DNA of 64,000 bases from G963669295 sp963669295 (lineage in GTDB: Bacteria; Bacteroidota; Bacteroidia; Flavobacteriales_D; CALLUQ01), in the NCBI GenBank assembly GCA_963669295.1, contig OY769938.1, positions 3,968,001 to 4,032,000 on the forward strand. Reading direction: 5' to 3'. Position 1 is the first letter of the stretch; every line of letters starts with the position of its first letter. The notes beneath the pieces are model-generated. The model was not told the DNA's origin. It saw only the letters and a program-made list of their open reading frames with translations, and ran no database searches. A program made the position numbers and the translations under genes. Of this stretch, positions 1 through 9,416 are shown piece after piece.

Positions 1-888
1 AAAGAGTTGGTTTATTTCGTGGTAACCATTATTGCAGGAGGGTATTTATTGTTGATTTTCGACTACGAATATGCGTTCTCACATGGCGATAGGTTGCGGG
101 GCGTATTTGGAAACCCTAATGGGTTAGGGGTATTTCTGATCCTCACCTTTGCACTGTTTCTTATTGTACATAAGCATTACGACAAGCTTTTTAGCAAGTG
201 GGAGGTACGCCTTATTTATGCTATTTTCCTGTTTGCAGCCATTAAGTGTGGATCGCGAAATGCCATCTTGTGTATTGCCATGTTTGTTGGGTTTTCGCGG
301 TTCTTTAAGATGTCGCCATTCATTGGATTCATCGTGTTTGTGGCAGCGGCCATGTTGGCAGAAATCATTACCAACAACTTTATTGAAATCATTATTTTCC
401 TCGGACTGGAAGAGTTCTTTCGGCTGGAAACGTTGGAGCGTGGATCGGGGCGATACATTGCCTGGGCCTTTGCCTGGGAAAACATCCAACACCAATTTTT
501 CCTGGGACGTGGCATTGCCTACGATGAGCACTTGATGCGTAGTAACTACTTCTTTCTTTCCCGTTTAGGGCATCAGGGAGGAGTGCACAATACCTACCTT
601 ATATTATGGCTGAACACAGGACTTATCGGCTTGCTGGCCTATTTCCGTTCCTTTTTCTTATTGTTCCTTAAAGGAGCGAAGAATTCGCGCTATGCCATAC
701 CGGCTATGATTGTGATAATGTTCTCTGTTATGTTCGAGCCCTGGTTGGCAGCCAGCTTAAACCCCTTTACCATTCTTTTTCTAATCATCATTACACTGTT
801 GTCGGAAGAAGAATTTATTCCTGCGGTGGTAGAAGAAGAGGAAGAAGAAGAAACAACGGCTCCAAAACTACGCTATGAAACGGCTTAA
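1..888 (+). CDS. O-antigen ligase/polymerase-like membrane protein (5' partial)
   Basis: The frame is open to the left window edge, so the N-terminus is missing; the first in-window start (TTG at 7) is not the real one. The visible 293 residues are a chain of hydrophobic segments split by a longer loop rich in aromatic and charged residues, then more membrane segments and an acidic tail (EEEEEEE near the end). This is the layout of the Wzy polymerase / WaaL O-antigen ligase superfamily, which join sugar repeat units or attach polymer to its anchor on the outer face of the inner membrane. The motif GNPNGLG and a periplasmic-loop arginine in ERGSGR fit that family. It overlaps the next gene by 14 bp and heads a polysaccharide operon. 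Polymerase and ligase cannot be told apart here. Confidence 0.75.
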   Translation, partial: KELVYFVVTIIAGGYLLLIFDYEYAFSHGDRLRGVFGNPNGLGVFLILTFALFLIVHKHYDKLFSKWEVRLIYAIFLFAAIKCGSRNAILCIAMFVGFSRFFKMSPFIGFIVFVAAAMLAEIITNNFIEIIIFLGLEEFFRLETLERGSGRYIAWAFAWENIQHQFFLGRGIAYDEHLMRSNYFFLSRLGHQGGVHNTYLILWLNTGLIGLLAYFRSFFLLFLKGAKNSRYAIPAMIVIMFSVMFEPWLAASLNPFTILFLIIITLLSEEEFIPAVVEEEEEEETTAPKLRYETA

Positions 889-1807
889 GAAACTCATCAT
901 CATATTACTAATATTGGCTGTAGCGGGCGAACTGGCAGGGCGGTTTGTGTTGGGGTTGGGCGACATGCCCATATACATTGAAGACGACGATTACGAATAC
1001 ATCTTTGCCCCCAACCAGGAAGCCACCAGGTTTGGCAATGTTATTCGTACCAATGAATACTCCATGCGCAGTGCTCCTTTGTCTGACAACGATAAGACTC
1101 GAGTGCTTAAAATTGGAGATTCCATCATCAATGGAGGCAACCATGTAGACCAGGATAGCCTGGCCACTACCATGATGGAGCAAGATTTACAGGAATGGGC
1201 ACCGAATACACGAGTATTGAACATCTCTGCTGGCAGCTGGGGTCCCGACAATGCGTTTGCCTATATCAACAAGCATGGCCATTTCGATGCTTCCATGATG
1301 GTATTGGTATTCAGTAGCCACGACTTACACGACAACAGGCATTTTAGAAAAGTGGTGGGCAAGCACCCCAGTTGGCCGGGCGAAAAACCAATGTTGGCGC
1401 TTACCGATGGTTTTTTTCGCTATGTGTGGCCCAAAATTGCAGGCAGTGAAGATGAATATGCCTACCTCGATGGTTTTGACGATTCGGCAGTAAACCCCGG
1501 CTGGGATCAGTTTTACCAATACACCCAACAGCACGACATCGACTTGCTGGTATACCTACATCCCGAGCAGGAAGAGGTAGAAAACGGGAGCTACAATGCT
1601 GATGGCCAACAAATCATAGCTACGCTTGAAAGCAATGGAATTAACTACATATTGGGGTTAGAGCATGCATTTGATGCCACCCATTACCGCGATAACATTC
1701 ACCTTAACGCAGCAGGACAAAAAAAGCTGAAAGAGGCATTGTACCCCTATGTTCATAAACATGTGGAATCGAAATTGAGTGAAGCGGGAGTAGGGCTTAA
1801 TAATTAA
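875..1807 (+). CDS. Membrane-anchored SGNH/GDSL hydrolase-like protein
   Basis: This 310-residue protein has an N-terminal membrane segment (about 6-27), so the catalytic part should lie in the periplasm. The block-I motif KIGDS gives a candidate nucleophile Ser83, and the C-terminal DNIHLN gives the Asp273/His276 pair expected of SGNH hydrolases. An Asn in GSWGPDN may supply the oxyanion block. In polysaccharide clusters such proteins (AlgJ/AlgX- and DltD-like) add or remove acyl groups on the glycan. That role is inferred from position: it overlaps the polymerase-like gene and is followed 30 bp later by a CotH-like gene. Substrate and direction of the reaction are unknown. Confidence 0.7.
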   Translation: MKRLKKLIIILLILAVAGELAGRFVLGLGDMPIYIEDDDYEYIFAPNQEATRFGNVIRTNEYSMRSAPLSDNDKTRVLKIGDSIINGGNHVDQDSLATTMMEQDLQEWAPNTRVLNISAGSWGPDNAFAYINKHGHFDASMMVLVFSSHDLHDNRHFRKVVGKHPSWPGEKPMLALTDGFFRYVWPKIAGSEDEYAYLDGFDDSAVNPGWDQFYQYTQQHDIDLLVYLHPEQEEVENGSYNADGQQIIATLESNGINYILGLEHAFDATHYRDNIHLNAAGQKKLKEALYPYVHKHVESKLSEAGVGLNN

Positions 1808-1837
1808 CTATTTTTATCCCGTTCAACGGGTTGTTGC

Positions 1838-4309
1838 ATGGCAAATAGATCGAAAAGAAAAAGAAGGATTCGCATCACTTTATTCTTGCTGGTGGCACTA
1901 CTGGCAGGAGGATACTATGCCGATAAAAAGGTAAAGGAAAAAGGCTACGATGGACTCTTTAGTTTCTTGTTTACTACGGGCTCCAATTATGCCGATAGCG
2001 ATGCTGAAGCAGCAGAAAGCATTGCCATTCAAATCAGCGATGAAGCGTATCAAAAGTTGGTAGATCGGCGCCAACAAGCATTGGATAGAGGCATCATGAC
2101 CAATGATGGCGATAACTATGTGAAGGCAGAAATTACCCACAACAACAAAACCATTAAGGCAGAAATAAGGCTTAAAGGGCACATGACCGACCACCTTGAA
2201 GGTGAAAAATGGTCGTTTCGGGTAAAGATGAAAAAAGGGCATGGCCTAATGGGCATGTCGCGTGTTTCGTTGCAACACCCTGGTACAAGGAATTACATTC
2301 ACGAATGGATTTTTCATCAATTGTTAAAGCGCGAAGGGGTGGTAGCCTTGCGTTACCAGTTCATCAACGTTACCCTCAATGGTAACGACCTTGGTATTTA
2401 TGCCATGGAAGAACACTTTGGGCAGGAGTTGTTGGAAGACAACCAACGCTTGCATGGCCCTATTGTACGGTTTAACCCAGCCATGTATTGGGTACACCGT
2501 ATTCATGAATTGGATCGTATACGCATCATTGAAGAGTATGCCCGTTACCAATCGGCACACCTCGAGCCCTTTACCAAAGGGGAGGTAGAAAAAGACTCCG
2601 TGTTATTGAACCATTTTGTTAATGCCCAGTTGATGATGGATGGGTTTAGGCGTGGAAAGCTAACGGCTAGCGAAGTGTTTGAAGTGGAGAAGATGGCGCG
2701 TATGCATGCCATCATCGACCTGGTTGGAGGGCATCATAGCCTCGACTGGAGCGATGTGAAGTTTTACTACAATCCCGTCATTCAGAAGCTGGAGCCAGTG
2801 GGGTACGAGAGCTTTGGGGTACATGAAATTGACCGCATTGGAGGAAGTTATAAATACGCGCCAGGAGTACACAGCGACTACCACCGTGCCTTGTTTAGCG
2901 ACAACGACTTCTTTAGTGCCTATGTGCAATCGTTGGAACGTATAGCTGATAAAGCTTATCTGGATGCATTTTTTCAAGACATTGATACTACATTGCAACA
3001 TAACCTGTCTATCCTGTACAGCGAGTTTCCGTATAAAGATTACACCAATGCTACCTATTATAAAAACCAGGAGCACATCAATGCCATCCTCGATATTCCT
3101 CGTGCCTTTCACGCATTTATGGAAACAGAGGGAGACACCACCATGCTAAAAGTGGGAAGCATTGCTGCATTGCCAGTAGCCATTACTGGAGCAAGCATCA
3201 ACGATTCGTTGGTGGCACTTTCTCCCATTATTGTAGCGCCCAAATTGCCTGGCACAGCGGTACAACATACTGCCATTCCGCTGCCTGTAGCAGTGCATGA
3301 AGGCGATGACATTGCCTTGCATTACCAATTGCCTGGAGGTACACAGCAGCATGCTGTTGAGGTATTCCCTTATCCTTATTTGGAAGAAGACCATTATGCC
3401 AACAACTACGCCATCGCTGCTCCCAATATTCAAGAATTTGAATGCCTTTACATCGACGATACTACCCAAACCATTAGGATCAAAGCAGGCGAGTGGGTGA
3501 TAAATCGCGATATGATCGTTCCGGCAGGGTATACCTTAAAGGCCGAAGCAGGAGTGGTATTGGTGCTCAACGATTCGGCAGCCATCATTTCCCATGCACC
3601 CATCCATTGGAAGGGACACGAAGACATTCCTATTGTGGTGACCTCTAGCGATTCTACCGGACAGGGAGTAATGGTGTTGAATACTACTGGTGTGTCGATA
3701 CTGGAACAGGTGATCTTTCGTCAACTGCAATCGCCTGCCAGAGGTACTTTTGGCTTTAATGCCGCAGTTTCCTTTTACAACTCTCCTTTAAGGATGAACC
3801 ATTGTAGGTTCGAACATATGGGAGCTGCCATGGCACTGCGTACCCTACAAACAAAAGTGGAGTTGAACAACGTGCTTTTCGAACAACTGGCAGGTACCGC
3901 CTGGAAAGGCGATTACATCACCGGCAACGCATCGCAGCTGGTCATTCACCAATGTGGCAACGATGGGGTTAACTTGCGTGGAAGCCATGTAAGCATTGCC
4001 AACGCGCAAATAAGCGGGGTAGATAAAGGAGTACTGATTCGCGAAAACGGTACGTTGAAAGGCAATGCCATTGCAGTGCATGGTAGCAACACAGGAGTGG
4101 TGAGTAAAGACCATGCCAGTGTAACCATCGATCAACTTACAGTAAAACAAAGCAAAAAAGGATTGCGCGCTTACCGCAAAGGGAAATTGTACGATGGGGC
4201 AGTACTGAAGGTAAATGGATTTGAACACGAAGCGGTAGACATGCTATACGATTACGACAAACAATCGCGCATCATCATTGATGGAAAAACCATTGAATCG
4301 CAGCAATGA
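1838..4309 (+). CDS. CotH-like kinase domain fused to a right-handed beta-helix
   Basis: This 823-residue protein starts with a basic stretch and one membrane segment (11-27), so most of it is probably outside the inner membrane. Residues of about 50-350 carry features of the CotH family: RLKGHMTDHL, WSFRVKMKKG, a basic segment before YIHEW, and a GIYAMEEHFG strand. CotH of Bacillus is an atypical kinase that phosphorylates spore-coat proteins. The C-terminal third (about 520-800) has repeated short strands such as GVSILEQVIF and GVNLRGSHVSIAN, typical of a parallel beta-helix that binds or cleaves polysaccharide. It lies between the SGNH and metallophosphoesterase-like genes in one operon; the stop is 1 bp from the next ATG. 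Kinase activity is inferred from family only. Confidence 0.72.
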   Translation: MANRSKRKRRIRITLFLLVALLAGGYYADKKVKEKGYDGLFSFLFTTGSNYADSDAEAAESIAIQISDEAYQKLVDRRQQALDRGIMTNDGDNYVKAEITHNNKTIKAEIRLKGHMTDHLEGEKWSFRVKMKKGHGLMGMSRVSLQHPGTRNYIHEWIFHQLLKREGVVALRYQFINVTLNGNDLGIYAMEEHFGQELLEDNQRLHGPIVRFNPAMYWVHRIHELDRIRIIEEYARYQSAHLEPFTKGEVEKDSVLLNHFVNAQLMMDGFRRGKLTASEVFEVEKMARMHAIIDLVGGHHSLDWSDVKFYYNPVIQKLEPVGYESFGVHEIDRIGGSYKYAPGVHSDYHRALFSDNDFFSAYVQSLERIADKAYLDAFFQDIDTTLQHNLSILYSEFPYKDYTNATYYKNQEHINAILDIPRAFHAFMETEGDTTMLKVGSIAALPVAITGASINDSLVALSPIIVAPKLPGTAVQHTAIPLPVAVHEGDDIALHYQLPGGTQQHAVEVFPYPYLEEDHYANNYAIAAPNIQEFECLYIDDTTQTIRIKAGEWVINRDMIVPAGYTLKAEAGVVLVLNDSAAIISHAPIHWKGHEDIPIVVTSSDSTGQGVMVLNTTGVSILEQVIFRQLQSPARGTFGFNAAVSFYNSPLRMNHCRFEHMGAAMALRTLQTKVELNNVLFEQLAGTAWKGDYITGNASQLVIHQCGNDGVNLRGSHVSIANAQISGVDKGVLIRENGTLKGNAIAVHGSNTGVVSKDHASVTIDQLTVKQSKKGLRAYRKGKLYDGAVLKVNGFEHEAVDMLYDYDKQSRIIIDGKTIESQQ

Positions 4310-4310
4310 T

Positions 4311-5357
4311 ATGAAACGGTTCCTCTACATCATCGCCCTTTGCTATGGCGCAAGCGCAGTAGCGCAGCCCACTTCTCCTTTCAATGGGCTGGCCATTGCA
4401 CCAGACTCTACCAACAGCTATACCTTTTTTGTAGGCGGGCACTTTTATGGCGGTTCGGCCGACCTTTCGGGCTTCCCTGCCGCTACTTTGCTAGGTAACC
4501 TCGATACCATCAACAACAGCGATGCAGCCTTCATGATCTGTTTGGGCGATTTGTTTTTAGACATCAACAAAGAAATTCCTACCTACGAGCGCATTTTGTT
4601 TCCTCAATTGGAAATGCCGCTGTTCAATGCGGTGGGCAACCACGATGTATCGGGCACCCTTTACCGCGAAAACTATGGCGATACCTGGATGGCATTTAAT
4701 TACCATCAAGACCAATTTATTTTGCTCGATACGGAGGAGGACAACGGTGATATTGAAGGCGCTCAATTGGAATTTTTAAAGCAGCAACTCAACGATGCTA
4801 TCGCTTCGGACCGAAAAAACATCTTTGTATTTGCACACCGCCCGTTATGGACCGAAGCCTACCCGGAGATGGAAAACGTATTTGAAGGCAACACCCAGTC
4901 GGCAGTGGGCAATAACTTTGCGACTACGGTATTGCCTTTGTTGGAAGAAGCACAGAGCAAGGCCAACATCTATTGGTTTGGTGGCTCCATGGGAGGAAAG
5001 GCACCGGTATCGTTCTTTTACCACAAGGTAGAAGGCACCAACATCCATTACCTGGCTACTGCCATTCGCAACTTAAAGCGCGATGCCATCTTGAAGTTGA
5101 AGGTGAGCAATGGAGCAGTTACCATGGAACCTTTTAGCCTTACCGGGCAATCGTTGCAAGCAGTAACCACTTATAACCTCAACTTTTGGACCAGTGGCAA
5201 AGCTACTGCTGATGAAGGCATTAATTACAAGCTAATACCCTTGTGGGTATACAATACGGTTACCCATCGTTATTTTTGGTACGGTGTACTATGGTGCATC
5301 CTATTGTTGTTGGGGTTCAAGCAAATGAAAAAGCGATTCAAACGAAACAAATCTTAA
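4311..5357 (+). CDS. Exported, degenerate calcineurin-like phosphoesterase with C-terminal membrane anchor
   Basis: I choose ATG 4311, directly after the upstream stop, because it gives a clean signal peptide (1-19, ending AVAQ); an upstream in-frame ATG at 4278 lies inside the previous gene. The 348-residue product has metallophosphoesterase signatures: CLGD (77-80), GNHD (109-112) and FAHRP (175-179). The first metal motif, normally DxH, reads GGH (42-44), and the last, normally GHxH, reads GGSMGG (224-229), so important metal ligands are missing. A membrane helix at about 321-336 plus a basic tail anchors it, with the domain in the periplasm. It may be inactive, use another metal site, or be a binding protein for the polysaccharide machinery. 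Confidence 0.65.
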   Translation: MKRFLYIIALCYGASAVAQPTSPFNGLAIAPDSTNSYTFFVGGHFYGGSADLSGFPAATLLGNLDTINNSDAAFMICLGDLFLDINKEIPTYERILFPQLEMPLFNAVGNHDVSGTLYRENYGDTWMAFNYHQDQFILLDTEEDNGDIEGAQLEFLKQQLNDAIASDRKNIFVFAHRPLWTEAYPEMENVFEGNTQSAVGNNFATTVLPLLEEAQSKANIYWFGGSMGGKAPVSFFYHKVEGTNIHYLATAIRNLKRDAILKLKVSNGAVTMEPFSLTGQSLQAVTTYNLNFWTSGKATADEGINYKLIPLWVYNTVTHRYFWYGVLWCILLLLGFKQMKKRFKRNKS

Positions 5358-5360
5358 CGG

Positions 5361-6410
5361 TTGAGTTCGAAAAAGCGCATACTGTTTCTATATACCGAAC
5401 TAGCAGGCTACTTTTTGGCTTGCGTGGAGCAACTGTTGACAGAAGAGGTAGAAGTTCACATTGTACGTTGGCCAGTGAATAAAGAAGCCCCTTTTCAGTT
5501 TGAGTTTACCGACCAGTTGAATATCTATTCTAAAGAAGGTTATACCCTTGAAACATTGCAGCAATTGGTAGCGAACATCAATCCCGATGTGATCTATAGC
5601 AGTGGATGGGTGGATAAGGACTACTTAAAAATTTGCAAGCAATACAAAGGCAAGGTGTCCACCATTGTAGGGTTCGACAACCAATGGGAGGGAGGTTTGA
5701 AGCAGCAAATGGCCACGTTGTTAAGTCCTTTGCTGGTACGCAAATACTTTTCGCATGCCTGGGTGCCGGGCGCTCCGCAGGTGCCATTTGCGAAGAAGCT
5801 GGGGTATGAAGGCAAACACTTGCTTACAGGGTTTTATTCGGCCGATGTTGATTTGTTTCAACAACACTACGAACAGTACAAGGCCGAAAAAGAGGTTCGT
5901 TTCCCGCACCGTTTTATTTATGTAGGGCGTTATGTAGCGTTTAAAGGCATTAAAGACTTGTGGCAGGCATTTATGGCATTGGATCACGATGCCAACGATT
6001 GGGAGTTGTGGTGCATTGGAACTGGCGAATTAGAACAAGAAGCACCCCAGCATCCTAAAATAAAGCACCTGGGGTTTGTACAGCCCGAAGACCTGGGGCC
6101 TTACATTAAAGACACCGGAGTGTTTGTGTTGCCCAGTCATTTCGAACCCTGGGGAGTTGTGGTGCACGAGTATGCGGCAGCAGGCTTCCCGTTAATTTGT
6201 AGCGACAAGGTAGGAGCAGAAACAAAATTTTTGGCGCCCGGTGAAAATGGATATCGCTATGCGGCAGGCAATGTGGAAGCACTGAAAGCTGCAATGACCA
6301 ACATCATGCAACAATCCGATGAAGCATTGGTGACCATGGGGCAAAAAAGCGTAGCAATAGCAAAAACACTCACCCCACAAACGTGGGTCAACACTTTAAT
6401 GCAAGTATAA
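5361..6410 (+). CDS. Glycosyltransferase family 4
   Basis: A TTG start 3 bp after the preceding stop gives 349 residues beginning MSSKKRILFLY; no upstream ATG exists and the next in-frame ATG would remove the whole first Rossmann domain. It shows a GT-B fold pattern: an N-terminal half without clear motifs, then FIYVGRYVAFKG at the start of the C-terminal nucleotide-sugar domain. The family's EX7E motif is at Glu262/Glu270 in HFEPWGVVVHEYAAAG. GT4 enzymes transfer a sugar from an activated donor with retention, here presumably onto the lipid-linked repeat unit at the cytoplasmic face. The stop shares one base with the next start (TAATG). Donor and acceptor are unknown. Confidence 0.87.
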   Translation: MSSKKRILFLYTELAGYFLACVEQLLTEEVEVHIVRWPVNKEAPFQFEFTDQLNIYSKEGYTLETLQQLVANINPDVIYSSGWVDKDYLKICKQYKGKVSTIVGFDNQWEGGLKQQMATLLSPLLVRKYFSHAWVPGAPQVPFAKKLGYEGKHLLTGFYSADVDLFQQHYEQYKAEKEVRFPHRFIYVGRYVAFKGIKDLWQAFMALDHDANDWELWCIGTGELEQEAPQHPKIKHLGFVQPEDLGPYIKDTGVFVLPSHFEPWGVVVHEYAAAGFPLICSDKVGAETKFLAPGENGYRYAAGNVEALKAAMTNIMQQSDEALVTMGQKSVAIAKTLTPQTWVNTLMQV

Positions 6411-8290
6411 TGTGTGGCATTAATGGCATATATGGACTGGAGCAGGTGAACCAACCCAGGGAGATGGTGGAAGCCATGAACAAAGCCCTGGCACACCGGG
6501 GTCCTGACGACGAAAATGTGTGGATGGGCGAGAATGTGGTGCTGGGACATAAGCGGTTGTCGATCATCGACTTATCGGCAGCAGGGCAGCAGCCCATTAC
6601 CAGTGCCGATGGACGATACACCCTCACCTACAACGGTGAATTGTACAACTACCAGTCGATTAAGGCACGACTAACCGATTATCATTTCACCACCAATACC
6701 GATACGGAAGTGGTGCTGGCAGCATACCAGCAATGGGGGAGGGCCTGTTTACAAGAATTCAATGGCATGTTTGCCTTTGCTCTGTGGGATGCACAAGAGC
6801 GACAGCTGCTTATTGCACGCGATCGGGTGGGCATCAAGCCACTTTATTACTACCACAACAACGATTCGGTGGTCTTTTCTTCCGAATTACGCGCACTATT
6901 GAGCAGCGGCATGGTGCCCCGAAAACTAAACCATGAAGGGTTGGTAGACTATTTGCGCTACCAAACTGTGCACGCTCCCAAAACACTGGTAGAAGATGTG
7001 TTGATGCTCATGCCGGGGCATTATGTGCTGGTGAGCGACAACGAATTTTTGGTGGAAAAGTACTGGGACATTACCCATTCGGTGCAAAAAGGATTGGACC
7101 ACGTTCCACCTCAAGACATTAAATCGAACATTCACCGGTTGTTGATGGAATCGGTAGAACGTAGGCTGGTGGCTGATGTGCCCTTTGGAGCGTTCCTCTC
7201 AGGAGGCATCGATTCGAGCGTTATTGTAGGACTGATGAGTGAAGTGGCCAGCAAAAAGGTGAATACCTTTTCCGTTACATTTGATGAAGAAGCCTTTAGC
7301 GAAGCGCGTTATGCCAATATCATTGCTCAAAAGTTCAATACCGATCATCACGAAATACGCTTAACACCGAACGACTTTTTGGAATTGGTGCCCGATGCGT
7401 TGGCTGCCATGGACCATCCGAGTGGAGATGGCCCTAACACCTATGTAGTTTCTAAAGTAACGAAAGCAGCAGGCATCACTATGGCACTGTCGGGATTGGG
7501 AGGCGATGAGCTTTTTGCCGGATACGATATCTTTAAACGTTCGGTGAAACTGGAAGAAAAGCGGTGGCTTACCAGCTTTCCGGTACAAGTGCGCAAAATG
7601 GGAGGAGGCTTGTTAAAAACCTTCAAACCTTCGGTGGCGTCGGATAAAATTGCTGCTTTGTTGCGGTTAGACTATATGTACATCGATTATACCTATCCGT
7701 TGTCGCGGCAGGTATTGATGGACCATGAAATATTGAAAGTATTGAAGCGCAAAACGTTGCCTGAAAACAAGGTGTTTCAAATTGCGCACGAAGCGATGGA
7801 TGTTGGTGGAAGAGGGTATGGGCTGCCGTTGCTGAGCAAGGTGTCGTTCCTTGAAATCAACACCTACCTGCAAAATGTATTGTTGCGCGATACCGATCAA
7901 ATGAGCATGGCACATGCGTTAGAGGTACGGGTACCCTTCCTGGATCACGAGTTGATGGAGTATGTATTTGGGGTGTCGGATCAATTGAAATATCCCCATA
8001 TCCCTAAGCAGTTGTTGTTGGAGTCGACCGGTGATTTAATTCCCAGGGAAGTATACGACCGGCCAAAGATGGGATTCACCTTTCCGTGGAGCAACTGGCT
8101 CAAACAAGAATTGCGCGACTTTGCCGAAGCGCATTTACAGGCATTGTCGCAACGCAGTGCATTTAATGCAGCAGAAGTAATGCGGCTGTGGGAGCGGTTC
8201 TTAAAAGACGATCCGCGTGTTACATGGTCGCGCATTTGGTACCTCATTGTACTGGAAAACTGGCTAAAACAGCAGCAAATTGAAGACTAA
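6410..8290 (+). CDS. asnB: Asparagine synthase (glutamine-hydrolysing)-type amidotransferase
   Basis: The start is fixed at ATG 6410 because the product must begin MCGI, the cysteine being the N-terminal nucleophile of the class II glutaminase domain (about 2-200). The synthetase half holds the PP-loop SGGIDSS (264-270) that binds ATP and a second loop LSGLGGDELFAGY. The length (626 residues) matches the AsnB family. Family members make asparagine from aspartate with glutamine nitrogen, but those inside polysaccharide clusters (WbpS-like) are thought to amidate uronic acid sugars. Being wedged between two glycosyltransferases with 1-11 bp overlaps argues for sugar amidation; this remains inference. 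Confidence 0.88.
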   Translation: MCGINGIYGLEQVNQPREMVEAMNKALAHRGPDDENVWMGENVVLGHKRLSIIDLSAAGQQPITSADGRYTLTYNGELYNYQSIKARLTDYHFTTNTDTEVVLAAYQQWGRACLQEFNGMFAFALWDAQERQLLIARDRVGIKPLYYYHNNDSVVFSSELRALLSSGMVPRKLNHEGLVDYLRYQTVHAPKTLVEDVLMLMPGHYVLVSDNEFLVEKYWDITHSVQKGLDHVPPQDIKSNIHRLLMESVERRLVADVPFGAFLSGGIDSSVIVGLMSEVASKKVNTFSVTFDEEAFSEARYANIIAQKFNTDHHEIRLTPNDFLELVPDALAAMDHPSGDGPNTYVVSKVTKAAGITMALSGLGGDELFAGYDIFKRSVKLEEKRWLTSFPVQVRKMGGGLLKTFKPSVASDKIAALLRLDYMYIDYTYPLSRQVLMDHEILKVLKRKTLPENKVFQIAHEAMDVGGRGYGLPLLSKVSFLEINTYLQNVLLRDTDQMSMAHALEVRVPFLDHELMEYVFGVSDQLKYPHIPKQLLLESTGDLIPREVYDRPKMGFTFPWSNWLKQELRDFAEAHLQALSQRSAFNAAEVMRLWERFLKDDPRVTWSRIWYLIVLENWLKQQQIED

Positions 8291-9416
8291 GGTATTGGTG
8301 TTTATCGATTGGTATTTACCGGGCTACAAGGCTGGTGGTCCTGTTCGTTCGTGTGCCAACCTGGTGGCGCACCTCAACGATGCGTTAGACTTTTACATCG
8401 TAACACGCAATACCGACTACTGTGAAGATCAGCCTTATGAAGGCGTTGAAAGCAATGCATGGAACCAGGTGCATGGTGCACACATCTACTACCTATCGAA
8501 CGATAAGGTGAACAAAGCGGGGTTGCAAGAACTCATTGCAAATACACCGTTTGATGTGGCCTACATCAATGGCATTTATTCGCCCCTCTTTTCCATACTT
8601 CCGTTGCGACTGCTCAAGAAAACTGGCAAACCCATTGTGGTAGCGGCCAGAGGGATGTTTGCTCCTAGTGCCATCAACGTTAAGAAAACCAAGAAGAAAT
8701 TGTTTTTAGCAGTGGCTCAACTTACCGGACTGTACAAAAACATCACTTTTCATGCTACCAATATTGATGAGGCAGTAGACATTCGCAAGGCGATAGGCCG
8801 TGCCCAGGTTAAGGTGGCGCCCAACCTACCCCGAAAATATGACGACATACAGCGTTTTCAACCCAATAAGGAAGCAGGGGCACTGCGACTGGTGAGTATG
8901 GCGCGCATAGCACCGGAGAAAAATACCCTTTATGCGTTGGAAGTGTTGAAACACTGCAAAGGCAACATTCAATTTGATTTGTATGGCTCTATATACAGCG
9001 AAACGTATTGGAATGAATGTAAGGCTGTGATAGAGCAGTTGCCACAAAACATTGTGGTGCAGTACAAAGGGAGTATTGATAGTAGCCTGGTGGAGGAAAC
9101 GCTACAGCAGTATCATTTTTTATGGATGCCAACCCGGGGAGAAAACTTTGGCCACATCATCCTGGAGAGCTTCGTAGCTTCTATACCGGTGATCATCAGC
9201 GATCAAACGCCATGGACTAACTTAGAGAAAAACAAGTTGGGTTTTGACTTGCCCTTGAATAACAAGCAGCCATTTGCAGCGGCAATAGATCACTGTTGTG
9301 CAATGGATCAAACCACCTACGAAACATGGAGCAATGCGGCCTTCATGTTTGGTGCGGCAGTAGCGTTGGCAGAAGAAGCTGTGACCTTGAACAAGCAATT
9401 ATTTCTAAATGGCTAA
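8280..9416 (+). CDS. Glycosyltransferase family 4 (second copy in cluster)
   Basis: A TTG start at 8280, overlapping the asnB-like gene by 11 bp, gives 378 residues starting MKTKVLVFIDWYLPGYKAGG. The glycine-rich N-terminal segment (YKAGGPVRS) is typical of GT4 donor/acceptor loops. The C-terminal domain begins near LRLVSMARIAPEKN, and the EX7E pair is Glu288/Glu296 in RGENFGHIILES. It probably adds one sugar of the repeat unit in the cytoplasm. Unlike the GT4 at 5361 it has the MPTRGENFGH form of the motif, so the two are not close duplicates and likely have different donors. Confidence 0.87.
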   Translation: MKTKVLVFIDWYLPGYKAGGPVRSCANLVAHLNDALDFYIVTRNTDYCEDQPYEGVESNAWNQVHGAHIYYLSNDKVNKAGLQELIANTPFDVAYINGIYSPLFSILPLRLLKKTGKPIVVAARGMFAPSAINVKKTKKKLFLAVAQLTGLYKNITFHATNIDEAVDIRKAIGRAQVKVAPNLPRKYDDIQRFQPNKEAGALRLVSMARIAPEKNTLYALEVLKHCKGNIQFDLYGSIYSETYWNECKAVIEQLPQNIVVQYKGSIDSSLVEETLQQYHFLWMPTRGENFGHIILESFVASIPVIISDQTPWTNLEKNKLGFDLPLNNKQPFAAAIDHCCAMDQTTYETWSNAAFMFGAAVALAEEAVTLNKQLFLNG

